The notes beneath the pieces are model-generated. The model did not search any database, was not told the origin of the DNA, and worked only from the letters and a program-made list of their open reading frames with translations. A stretch of 64,000 nucleotides of DNA from Symbiodinium natans (lineage: Eukaryota > Sar > Dinophyceae > Suessiales > Symbiodiniaceae), in NCBI GenBank assembly GCA_905221605.1, contig CAJNDS010002563.1, positions 178,292 through 242,291 of the forward strand, written 5' to 3'. Shown one piece after another: positions 1 through 9,300 of the stretch. A program made the position numbers and the translations under genes. Position 1 is the stretch's first letter. Each line of letters opens with the position of its first letter.

Positions 1-3000
1 AACCGGAAACCCGAAACCCTAGACCCTAAACCCTACCACAGCCCTGACAGCCCTACTGCGGGTCCTACTCAGGTCCTGGGTGAAGAATTCCTGAAGTTTA
101 ACGTAAGCCTTTGTTCCCATCCCCAACGCCCAACCCAGAAACCCTGATGTCCTAAAGCCCTGAAACTTGAAACCCAAAGCCCTAAGCCCTAAACCCTGAA
201 CCTGAAACCCGGAAACCCTCAAACCTTACAACCTAAAGCGCCCCCCCCAAAGCCCTAAATCCCATCTGATCCCGAAACTCTAAACCCTTAAATGGGTTTA
301 GGGTTTAGGGTTTAGGGTTTAGGGTTTAGGGTTTTTTATGCTACAAGGGGCCAACATCAAGAGGGCCTACAAGTCCACGAAGGGGCGGAAGACGCCGCCT
401 CCTGGCTTTTCAGGACTCTCTAAGAATCCCTTGGCATGGCTCGGCTTCGGCGGTTTAGGGTTTAGGGTTTAGGGTTTAGGGTTTAGGGTTTAGGGTTTGG
501 GGTTCAGGGTTTAGGGTTTAGGGTTTAGGGGTTCAGGGGTTTAGGGGTAGAAGTTTTTTTTTGGTTAAGGGGGTTTAGGTTTTTAAAGGGTTTGAGATCG
601 AGGGATTTAGGGGTTGAGGGTTTAGGGTTTTGGGGTGTCGGCCTAGGAGGTTAGGCTTTAGAGTTTAGGGCTTAGGGTTCAGGGCTAATGGGTTGCGGGT
701 TTAGGATAGGTTTAGGGTTTTGAGCACCAGCTTGCTCACATCTATAGTGAAACTGTAGGCACAAGGGTACCGCAAAGCCTACTAAGTTGGCCCTGTAATC
801 CCTCTGAACAATATTCCTCAGCATGATCCTCTTAAACCCAAACAGGGCCTACCTAAGCCAGGACTCAGAGTAGGCCCTTATTCCACCTTTGTTAGGGTTG
901 AGGTCCCCTCATAAGCCCCCTTTCTATTCCTTGGTTACTTCTTGGGTCTAGCTTTACTTAGTAAGGTTCACCTTATACCGGCTGCATATCTTGGACCATC
1001 CGCCCTTTGCCTAAACCCTAAACCCTAAACCCTAAACCCTAAACTCTCAACCCTAAACCCTAGGCCCTGAACCCTGAACCCGAAACCCTAAACTGCAGCT
1101 TCAGTGCTTGGAGCGGCATCAGGACGTCTAGCAGTTTCGGGGGTTTAGGGCTGTTGCTTCTTGGTTCTTAGTAGGGATTCAGAGGGTTTAGGGTTTAGGG
1201 TTTAGGGTTTAGGGTTTAGGGTTTAGGGTTTAGGGTTTAGGGTTTAGGGTTTAGGGTTTAGGGTTTAGGGTTTAGGGTTTCAGGGGACGTTCTCAGAAGT
1301 ACGGTCTCTTTTCGGGTGCCCTAAATACCCTAAGGGTCCATGTACCTGATTATTATGTACTTGGGCCCTAAAGTCCCCAAATAGGAGGTACTTTAAGGCC
1401 CAAGTATTCCTTATTAAGGTAAATGGACCCTTTGGGATATTCGGGGCCGCCGTAGAATAGTGACCCCCAAAAGGGACAAGCACAGTACAGACATGTGACC
1501 ATATATCGGGGGAAGGTTCGTTCTGGAATTCCCTCGAACTCGGAAGTTTGGGTTTAAGGGGTTTAAGGGGTTCAAGCGTTTTAGGGGATTCGGGTTTAAG
1601 GGCTTCAGGGCTTTATCTGATCATGGTTTGGGATCCTGGGACTTTTCATAGAAATAGCAGCACCCAAAACCTCAAAGTCCTAAACCCCTTAAACACTTAA
1701 ATCCTCAATCACGCACCAGTCCCACCCACAATCTCCAAAAGTAACCCGAAGCAGAAGCCCCGACAAAGCCCCCCATCTAAAAAGCCTATACCTAAACTTA
1801 AAACCCTAGTAAGACTCCTGCCGAATGCCAAATGCCACACCAGATGTGGCGTCCAGGTCCAGGTCAAAAAGCTCCTGGGTTAAAAGCCGCAAACCCTGTC
1901 CGCATCCATGGGGCGGCGTCGCGCCGGTGGTACGCGCGAACGGGGCGCGGGCGAACTCCGCAAGTACCGCGTCAGAGAGGCTCAGTGCCCTGAAAGCCAG
2001 CTCCAAGGCCGAGGCCAAGGAGAAACGAAAGCTCCTGCAGGCCTTTCACTCAAGCCTCGCAATCCGCTTGCAACAGCACCAGGGTACTCAACTTGCGCGA
2101 CGTCTCACTCCGGCTGCTGACCAGGCTAAACCCTCAACCCGAAATCCTAAATCTTAAACCCGGCAGCACGCTTCAGTATCACATTGCTCGGCCAACAAGC
2201 CTGCCTAAGCGCCAACCTTCCCCACTCTCTCAAGTATGAGCCTCAAGCAAGTCACAAGAATCCCTACAGCTCGCAACCTGAAATTCTTAAAGCCCTAAAG
2301 CCCTAAACTCTTACAGTAGGCCCTCTGCCCTAAAGCCCGAAAGCCCCAAACCCTACTGTAAGCCCTAGATCTCAACAACTCCACCATGAGCTTAGGCATG
2401 TGATGCAGACCCAAGAGCGTGCCCGTGGCGGGATTAGGGTGTAGGGCTTCGGGTTGTGGGTTTCTTCCTCCTTTCCACGGTTGGAGCTTGGTGTTTCAAG
2501 TTTAGGGTTTAGGGCTTAGGGTTTAGGAAGAGTGGCTAAGCAGGTTGAGGGTGCAAATGTTCAGGGGCTTCGATGTTTCAACTCCCCTGCAGTGTGTTGC
2601 ATTGACTGCATTTGTCGACTCGCAGAGTGGCGCTGAGCCCTAAACCCTAAACCCGAAGCCCTAAACCCCAAGTCCTAAACCCTAAACCCTAAACCCTAAA
2701 CCCTAAACCCTAAACCTTAAACCCGAAACCTTAAACCCGAAACCCTCAGCCGACGCACTGGTTTGAGCGTCAACTTCCTGGCCCTTTGGCTTCCCGGGCC
2801 CCCTAAGCTGTGTCTCTAAGCCCAGAATACTCAATGCCGGAAACCTTCTCATAGACAATCGTGAAGTCATGGGTTTTGGGTTTAGGGTTTAGGGCTTATG
2901 GTTTTATGGTTTAGGGTTTAGGGTAATAGCCCATAGTACAACTAGATGCTCATAGCAGATAAGCATCCTAAACCACCGAAATATCCCAAAGGTTGTGTTT

Positions 3001-3032
3001 TTTCCACGCTGCTGCCCCTGAGTTGTGCTCAG
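1..3032. repeat. Interstitial telomere-like repeat field with few coding islands
   Basis: This stretch alternates between CCCTAAA-type and TTTAGGG-type 7-mers and degenerate forms. The purest runs are at about 296-335, 455-500, 1190-1275 (about 12 TTTAGGG units) and 2680-2715. Orientation flips several times, so this is interstitial repeat and not one chromosome end. The non-repeat islands at 720-1010, 1300-1660, 2160-2280 and 2745-2870 show no coding signal I can defend. The island at 1800-2150 has open frames on both strands and is left undecided. Confidence 0.85.
348..412 (+). CDS. Possible internal exon of an unknown gene
   Basis: This island between two TTTAGGG arrays follows an AG at 346-347. 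It reads as a basic, GC-ending-codon peptide beginning GANIKRAYKSTKGRK. A GA dinucleotide at the far end could act as a dinoflagellate-type donor. No domain is recognised. Support is only codon choice, the AG|G start and its position between arrays, so this is a weak call. Confidence 0.3.
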
Positions 3033-3131
3033 GTGAGGTCAAAAACATCTGTGCTCACAAGGTGGCGATGTCTCAAGCACGGCAGGCTGGGTGGAGTGAC
3101 GTGCCCCGCAGCCTCAAGTGGATGTTCAGGG
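3033..3131 (+). CDS. Probable internal exon, unknown protein
   Basis: The exon follows an AG at 3031-3032 and begins with G. In the open phase it reads EVKNICAHKVAMSQARQAGW and continues to SLKWMF, with no stop for about 33 codons and mostly C or G at third positions. Repeat sequence begins within about 50 bases on the downstream side. It lies upstream of the leader-type exon at 5270, so it probably belongs to a different gene. The family is not recognised. Confidence 0.4.
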
Positions 3132-3803
3132 TCTCTCTAGGGTGTAGCGTTAAAAGAACTCTACACCCTGAAATCCCTAAACCCTAAACCCTGAACCCTG
3201 ACCCCTGACCCCTGAACCCTGAACCCTGAACCCTGAACCCTGAACCCCAAGCCCTAAGCCCGAGGCCCTAATCCCCAAGCGCCAAGCCTAAGCCCTAAAC
3301 CTTAAACCCTAAACCCTAAACCCTAAACCCTAAACCCTAAGCCCTCTGAACCCTAAACCCCCAAGCCTAAAGCCTAAGCCTAAACCCCTAGGGTTTGGGG
3401 GCGACTTAGGGCTTTTGGGTTTAGGGTTTGTGGGCCTTGGGTGTAGGGGTGTTTAGGGTTTAGGGTTTAGGGTTTAGGGTTTAGGGTTTAGGTTTAGGGT
3501 GTAGGGTGTACGGGTTAGGGTCTACTGGGCGTTGGGCTTTAGAGCTTAGGGCCTGCTGGGAGTGGATAGACTGCAGTTTGTACTTTCTTAATCTTCTGGG
3601 ATTCTTTGTGTGGGAGGGTATTTCCCGTGGGCTCGAAAAGCTGCTTGAGACTGGTGAAAGCTAGAAAATGCTACCCTAAACCCTAAACCCTAAACCCTAA
3701 ACCCTAAACCCTAAACCCTAAACCCTAAACCCTAAACCCTGAACCCTGAACCCTGAACCCTGAACCCTGAACCCTGAACCCTGAACCCTGAACCCTGAAC
3801 CAG

Positions 3804-3866
3804 GCCATGGAGAAGTTTGGCACCCTGCAGAAGGAGATTCAGCAGGTCCGGATCAACTTGGCAGCC
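3804..3866 (+). CDS. Probable internal exon, helical segment of an unknown protein
   Basis: A run of CCCTGAA units ends in an AG at 3802-3803, and the next 63 bases read AMEKFGTLQKEIQQVRINLA, an amphipathic and probably coiled-coil helix. A TTTAGGG array starts directly after the exon and a GC donor is available at its end. This exon-between-arrays layout matches the PPR gene further downstream. Possibly the same gene as 3033-3131. The function is unknown. Confidence 0.4.
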
Positions 3867-4387
3867 TTGGGCTCTAGGGTTTAGGGTTTATTTAGGGTTT
3901 AGGGTTTCAGGGTTTAGGGTTTAGGGTTTAGGGTTTAGGGTTCAGGGTTTAGGGTTTAGGGCTTAGGCCTTAGGGTTTAGGGTCTAGGGTTGAGGGTTGG
4001 GGGTTTGGGGTTTAGGGTTTGGGGTGTGAGGTTCTGTCATTCAGGGTTTTAGAGCTCTTGTGGATGTTGGGTTTCTTGAGTACTATGTTTGCCTACGAGA
4101 CCCCCCGCAAAACGGGAATTGTTTTCCTCATAAAGGCAATATACGGATCATTGGTTTCGTATTTTGCAAGTAGTAGTTGAGGTACTTGGGTTTGGGGCCA
4201 AAACATCCCAAACTCCCTAAACCCTAAACCCTAATCCCTAAACCCCAGGGGAGCAACCGGTCTGAGGATTTGCGTTTTTGCGTTCAGGTCGCAGTTCATA
4301 GCTTTGTTTTCAGGGTTTGGGCTTTAGTGTCTATAGGACTTAGGCAGGGTGCAAGATGGGGGTGAGGTGAACTTCTATGGTGTATAG

Positions 4388-4503
4388 GCCTAAACCCTAA
4401 ACCCTAAACCCTAAACCCTAAACCCTAAACCCTAAACCCTAAACCCTAAACCCTAAACCCTAAACCCTAAACCCTAAACCCTAAACCCTAAACCCTAAAC
4501 CCT
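4388..4503 (+). repeat. (CCCTAAA)n telomere-type array
   Basis: About 16 nearly perfect CCCTAAA units in a row, followed at 4575-4625 by a run of the CCCTGAA variant. This is among the purest arrays in the first 6 kb. Confidence 0.95.
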
Positions 4504-4628
4504 ACTTAGGGCTTAGGGTTTAGGGCGGAAGTTTGGGGGTTTGGGCTTTTCTCCCAGAAAGTAGGAGCCCTCGACCTGAACCCCTGAACCCTGAACCCTG
4601 AACCCTGAACCCTGAACCCTGAACCCTA

Positions 4629-4760
4629 AATTTAAGAGCCTCCGGCTCAAGCCGCCGACCCCGCTGGAGCATAGTTGAAAGGTTTAAACGCGCTCGTCAC
4701 CAAAAGTTGCTTTGCTTGAGCCTCTGTGAAACGTTGGGGGGGGGAGGGGGGGGGGGTAGG
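4629..4760. repeat. Dispersed repeat, copy 1
   Basis: About 51 bases starting AAATTTAAGAGCCTCCGGCT are identical to 48376-48426. In both places the match is followed by diverged sequence and then by GTGAAACGTTGGGG leading into a G-rich run. A CCCTGAA or CCCTAAA array precedes both copies. No protein or RNA family is recognised. Confidence 0.7.
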
Positions 4761-5269
4761 GGGTAGCACCAGGACCCAAACAGGAGCTGAAGCCAGCGGG
4801 GGCCTAAACCCTAAACCCTAAACCCCAACTCATCCCAAACTTGGTCCCAAACAAACCCTTTCAACCCCCTAAAACCCCCTGAAACCCTTGAAAACCCTAA
4901 AAAACCTCCAAAACCAAATCCGACATCCGTAATAGACCTCCCCCCAAAACCCAAAACCTTGCCCTTGTAGACCCTGAAGCTCAAAGGCCCTGCTTGGGCC
5001 CAAAGGAGCTCTGTCTAGGCCCTCACCCTTCTTATTCCTAGGTTCTCCTAAACCCCAAACTGTAAACCCAAAACCTTACACCCTATAGGACCCCAAACCC
5101 TAAACCCTTAACCTTAAGCCCTAAACCCTGTCAGTATAAGGAAAAAACATCCCAAGTCTTGCTGTAACCCTAAACCCTAAACCCTAAACCCGAAACCCTA
5201 AACCCTAAGCCCTAAACCCTAAACCCTAAACCCGAAGGTCCCTAGTTTCGGGGTCCCTCCTGTAGCCCC

Positions 5270-5370
5270 ATGAAAGCGGGAGCCATGCGCGCGGCATGGC
5301 CTCTCCTTCTCCTGGCCCCCTGGTGGCCCGGGCCGGGTCGCCCAAGTGGGGTCTTTGGCCGGCCTCTGGG
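5270..5370 (+). CDS. Candidate first exon with signal-peptide-like leader
   Basis: An ATG at 5270 opens a frame whose product has a short basic start, then a hydrophobic core (AWPLLLLAPWW), then GRPSGVFGRPLG. That is the shape of a signal peptide, and dinoflagellate plastid preproteins also start with one. The frame runs to a GC dinucleotide at 5371, after which CCCTAAA-type sequence begins. It may be the start of the gene whose later exons lie at 5489-5870, and possibly of the PPR gene beginning to show at 32.5 kb, if the transposon block sits in an intron. That link is inference only. Confidence 0.4.
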
Positions 5371-5488
5371 GCTAAACCCTAGCCCTAAACCTAAACCCTA
5401 AACCCCAAATCCTAAGCCCTAAGCCCGAAGCCCTAAACCCTAAATCCTAAACCCTAAGCCCTAAGCCCTAAACTCCTAAATTCTGCAG

Positions 5489-5540
5489 ATACCTCCAGGC
5501 GCTTGAAAGCTCAGCTGGATGGGGATTCTTATAGATGACA
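5489..5540 (+). CDS. Possible second exon, unknown protein
   Basis: TTCTGCAG precedes a short island that, joined in phase to the leader exon at 5270-5370, reads YLQALESSAGWG. Another frame reads DTSRRLKAQLDGD. The correct phase and end cannot be fixed. The 100 bases after it (to about 5690) are unique sequence without coding signal. Confidence 0.25.
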
Positions 5541-5769
5541 GTCCCCTCCCTTTAATGTTCATTCCTGCCCCGCAACATTAAATTCTCCCGGTGTAGTTAT
5601 ATTATTGTACATGGGGAGTCGTAGATAATTTGGGGTAGGGGGTGCTTAATATGAGGGGGAAGGGATTTAGGGTGTACTGTGCTTATAGGGTTTATAGTTT
5701 TAGGTCTTATCCTAAGCCCTAAACCCGAAACCCTGAACCCTGAACCGCTAGGGTTTATTGTGTTCACAG

Positions 5770-5870
5770 GGTTTCGTAGCTGAGCCCAAGGCTACCCACC
5801 CTGAAGCCATGCGCGTGCTGAAGCTTCTTAAGCCCTACAAAGATCGACAGACAGCAACTGCCAACAGGAA
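5770..5870 (+). CDS. Probable internal exon, unknown protein
   Basis: GTGTTCACAG at 5760-5769 is followed by G and then by an open phase reading FVAEPKATHPEAMRVLKLLK and on to KDRQTATANR, with strong C/G third-position bias. A GA donor is available near 5871. The helical, Leu-rich character would fit a helical-repeat protein, but the Trp/Gly pattern of the PPR exons downstream is not visible here. Confidence 0.45.
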
Positions 5871-5956
5871 CAAAACGCTTGAAACCAAACCCTACCAAAA
5901 CATCCCAAAACACTTAAACCCTAAGCCCAAAGCCCAAAGCCCTAAACCCTAAACAG

Positions 5957-6051
5957 TCAGCACTCACCGGACCAGGGGCGCCTTCGTTGGCGTGGCGCCG
6001 CTTCGGCCGCGCGCGCGAGTCCGCCGAGCAGGCCCCTTGGGATCGTCGGGT
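5957..6051 (+). CDS. Possible exon, unknown protein
   Basis: An island between a CCCTAAA stretch and a long (TTTAGGG)n array reads SALTGPGAPSLAWRRFGRAR and then ESAEQAPWDRR in one frame. The acceptor would be AG|T rather than the AG|G seen elsewhere, so the start is doubtful. GC content is much higher than in the flanks, as in the other exons. Confidence 0.3.
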
Positions 6052-6145
6052 AGGGTTTAGGGTTTAGGGTTTAGGGTTTAGGGTTTAGGGTTTAGGGTTT
6101 AGGGTTTAGGGTTTAGGGTTTAGGGTTTAGGGTTTAGGGTTTCGG
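6052..6145 (+). repeat. (TTTAGGG)n array
   Basis: About 13 uninterrupted TTTAGGG units directly follow a coding-like island. Confidence 0.95.
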
Positions 6146-6319
6146 GTTTAGGCGTTAGGGCATCTTAGGGTTTAGGGTTTCTGGCGCCGACCTCAGTCCA
6201 CGCTTCAGTAGGGTTTCAGCTTTCAGGGTTTAGGGCTTGGGTTGCCGGCCTTATTCGGGTTTATAGTGACTTGGTACAGTCCGCTCGTCCGCTGCATGGG
6301 CCATGAATTACGGCATAGG

Positions 6320-6405
6320 CATCAAAAAAAAAATAATAAGCATCAAAAAGAAAAATAATAGGGATCAAAAAAAAAATAATAAGCATCAAAAAAAAAATAA
6401 GCCAT
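6320..6405. repeat. A-rich GCATCAAAAAAAAA short repeats
   Basis: Three or four copies of a roughly 20-base unit of the form ATCAAAAAAAAAATAATAAGC. The same motif occurs in reverse complement at 29740-29815, on the other side of the transposon block. A run of GGTCCTCTGGTCCC-type repeats follows at 6418-6560. Confidence 0.75.
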
Positions 6406-6559
6406 CCGGCCCACCTGCGTGGTCCTCTGGTCCCGTGGTCCTCTGGTCCCGTGGTCCTCTGGCCGTGGTCCGTGGTCCCCTGGTCCCGTGGTCCCCTGGT
6501 CTTGTGGTCCCCTGGTCCTCTGGTCCTCTGGTCTGCTTGTCTGTCCGCCTGGTCCTGCG

Positions 6560-6662
6560 GGTCCTATGTGTATAAATACATCATTAAATTAAACAAACAA
6601 GTAAAAATCAATAAATATAAATATATATTATATACACACACGATAGTGAAGGTCAACGTGTG

Positions 6663-6696
<34 letters not shown>

Positions 6697-7352
6697 TGTA
6701 TGTATGTATGTATGTATGTATGTATGTGCATATATATACATATTACATAATTCACATTACATGACACATTACCTATTATATATTATACATTATATATTAT
6801 ATATTATATATTATATATTATATATTATATACTATATATTATATATTATATATTATATATCATATATTATATATTATATATTATATATTATATATTATAT
6901 ATTATGCATTATGTAATATGTATTATGTAGTATGTATTATGTTTTATGTATTATGTATTATGTATTATGTATTATGTATTATGTATTATGTATTAATTAT
7001 GTATTATGAATTATATATTATGTTTTATGTTTATTGTACACTATTATGTATTATGTATATTATGAATTATGATGAATTTATTATATATTTTTTATGCCTT
7101 ATGTATTATGTATTATGTTATTATTATATATTATATTTATATATATATTATATGTATAATTATTATATTTTATATTATATATATTATATATATTATATTA
7201 TATATATTTTATATATTATATATATATTATTATATATATATATATATATTATATTGTATATCTATGTGATATATATTATATATTTATATTAATATTATAT
7301 ATTATATATTTTATATATATATATATATTATATGTATATTATATATAATGAT

Positions 7353-7395
<43 letters not shown>

Positions 7396-7452
7396 TAATA
7401 TATATAATATATATATAATATATAATATATATATATATATAATATAATATAA

Positions 7453-7486
<34 letters not shown>

Positions 7487-7562
7487 TATATACAATATAT
7501 ATTTTATATTATATTATATATATATTATATATTATATATATATTTATTATATTATATATATT
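6560..7562. repeat. AT microsatellite tract, left part
   Basis: Low-complexity AT sequence, including a (TATG)n block at about 6663-6728 and long TATATTA-type arrays. It continues in character at 13142-13283 and 28300-29040, so it appears to be one original tract into which two retrotransposons inserted. Open frames in it are repeat translations and are not genes. Confidence 0.9.
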
Positions 7563-7564
7563 AT

Positions 7565-7661
7565 GGGCTAGTGATGCTGTCGCCTGCAGTCACGATTCTT
7601 TTAGTGCAGGGACATGTATTCACTTGATCTGTTGATTGGCACTTGTGGCCATTTTGGTTGA
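7565..7661 (+). repeat. Split direct repeat A1
   Basis: 97 bp beginning GGGCTAGTGATGCTGTCGCC, matching A2 at 12790-12886 with an offset of 5225. Two further bases (AT) before it also match, so the true border may be 7563. Its 3' end contains TGGCCATTTTGGTTGAAG, which resembles the dinoflagellate spliced leader. Confidence 0.9.
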
Positions 7662-7701
7662 AGGTTTTGTATAGGTAGACCTGAGCTGAAGGCCGGCTTG
7701 C

Positions 7702-9300
7702 ATGTACATTCCTCGTGCAACTGCCATTGCCATCATCGGAACTACTGGTTTGACGTGGAGGACCCATTTGATTTCCTGCTTGGCTGAACTTGGACAGCTG
7801 ATAATAGCATTTGTTCAGGCACGCTGGAGGTCACAGATTGCTGAACTGATATTGCGAACCAGGCTCATCGGCGCAACAATCTATTTATTGCCGGTCATTG
7901 TGGTCGTGATTTTCAACTTATTGAACCTCATTGCTACCATCGTGACACTTTTTCATTGGGTCCTGCAGCTTCTAGTTTTGGTGGTGCAGACGTGTGTTCA
8001 TTGTATTGCGAAAACTAACACATTCTTGTGTGACGGCTTTGTCCAAACACTTATCTGCCGCTGCAAGCCAGAGTCAGCTCTAGCATCCGTAGCTTTGCAA
8101 GACCATTCGGCATTTACCTTACAGGGGCTTATGGATGCTGGGAGTTTTGTGCTCATTGCCAGAGGCAACGAGTGGGATGAGGTCTTGCTTGTGCAACACT
8201 GTGAAGGGTCTGAATGGCTCTGCTACACAACCACGCCCGATGGAGGACGTTTCATGTGGACTCTAGTGCGTTTGACCCTTGGCAACTTTCGTGGAGTCGA
8301 GGGCCGCGATGCCGGGCGCACGACTCCTATTGGCTTGAGAGACAATCAAGTGAACTGGATGTGCAACCCTGCCAACGTAGGAGTCAAGTGGGCCCCCACC
8401 GCTCCCCAGCTGGTCAACATCTGCGGCGAGGGGCGGATGATCCTCGACATCGTCAAGGCAGAGAGTGTGGCTCCGCCCAGGCACGTGGCGGGCGCGGAGC
8501 GAGACCTGGTGGAGCTCGTACCTCGAGCCCCAGACCCGGTAGCAGCTCCCGCTGTTCAGGGCGCAGCGGTGGGCGGTTTAGGCCCCCAAGAAGCGCCCAA
8601 CGCGCTGGAGCTCAAGCAGCTAGCCGAAGTGGTGAATGCTCTTCGAACGGAGATGGAAGAGGAAAAAGGCAGGGCCAAGAAGGACAAGAAAACATCCAAG
8701 AAGAAGAAGAAGAAAAGCAGCCGCAAGAGTCGGAGTCGGAGCAGCGAATCCAAGAAGCAGAAGGCCCGCCGACGCAAAAACTCGAGCTCTTCCAGCTCCT
8801 CTTCGGGGAGCAGTGGCTCCAGCAGCAGCTTTGTCCGATGGAAGCTGAAAGGCCGCAACAAGAAGGTGGACGCAGTCTCAATGGGCAAGCTAGACACACA
8901 GAAATTCAAGAAACGCTCCGACCTCTTGATCTTCGCAGCAAAGCATCCGGGGGCATTGACTGCCAATTTCGTCAATGGCATCCGACAGAAACTCATGAAG
9001 GGAGGCATCGTTCGCACCAGTCAGCTGCGCGATGTGGAGATGACGGAGTTCGTGACCACTGGGGCTGCAGGCCTGAAGGAGGTTCGCGACCGGCGCGAAG
9101 CCTTGACAATCCTGCAGGTCATGGATCACATCAACAAGAACGAGGTGGAGAAGGCTATGGATGTGATGGCGATGCGTGTCACGGCCCTGCTCGAAGCCAA
9201 GGCCTCCGGCGGGACCTGGGAGAAGGCTGCAAAGAAGGAGCTCATTCCCGAGGAAGGTGCAGGCCTGGCGCCGGCCGGCCTGTTTGGGATGAGCTCATGA
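7702..9300 (+). CDS. YR retroelement ORF1, Gag-like protein
   Basis: A 532-residue frame. The N-terminal third contains hydrophobic stretches (about residues 54-92, with LPVIVVVIFNLLNLIATIV) that look like one or two membrane segments. The middle is a Lys/Arg/Ser-rich low-complexity linker (about residues 320-380: poly-Lys, RSRSRSS, poly-Ser). The C-terminal 150 residues are compact and helical (LDTQKFKKRSDLLIFAAKHP, then EVRDRREALTILQVMDHINK). No zinc knuckle is seen. Its position before RT and the basic linker suggest a nucleic-acid-binding Gag analogue, which is inference. The stop overlaps the next start codon as ATGA at 9297-9300, which suggests coupled translation. The first ATG is used as the start, and a later one is possible. 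Confidence 0.7.
   Translation: MYIPRATAIAIIGTTGLTWRTHLISCLAELGQLIIAFVQARWRSQIAELILRTRLIGATIYLLPVIVVVIFNLLNLIATIVTLFHWVLQLLVLVVQTCVHCIAKTNTFLCDGFVQTLICRCKPESALASVALQDHSAFTLQGLMDAGSFVLIARGNEWDEVLLVQHCEGSEWLCYTTTPDGGRFMWTLVRLTLGNFRGVEGRDAGRTTPIGLRDNQVNWMCNPANVGVKWAPTAPQLVNICGEGRMILDIVKAESVAPPRHVAGAERDLVELVPRAPDPVAAPAVQGAAVGGLGPQEAPNALELKQLAEVVNALRTEMEEEKGRAKKDKKTSKKKKKKSSRKSRSRSSESKKQKARRRKNSSSSSSSSGSSGSSSSFVRWKLKGRNKKVDAVSMGKLDTQKFKKRSDLLIFAAKHPGALTANFVNGIRQKLMKGGIVRTSQLRDVEMTEFVTTGAAGLKEVRDRREALTILQVMDHINKNEVEKAMDVMAMRVTALLEAKASGGTWEKAAKKELIPEEGAGLAPAGLFGMSS

Noticed and set aside
1-1275. Chromosome end (true telomere)
   Set aside because: Arrays switch orientation repeatedly and recur over most of the window, so they are interstitial.
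6451-7292. Open frames of 66-124 residues in TATG and TATATTA arrays, also at 13046-13419 and 28093-28613
   Set aside because: Translations of simple repeats (Tyr/Ile/Cys-Met runs). Open only because the repeat lacks stops.
8214-9296. N-terminal extension of the YR RT frame upstream of the ATGA overlap
   Set aside because: Low-complexity shadow of the Gag-like ORF1. The RT frame is better started at 9297.
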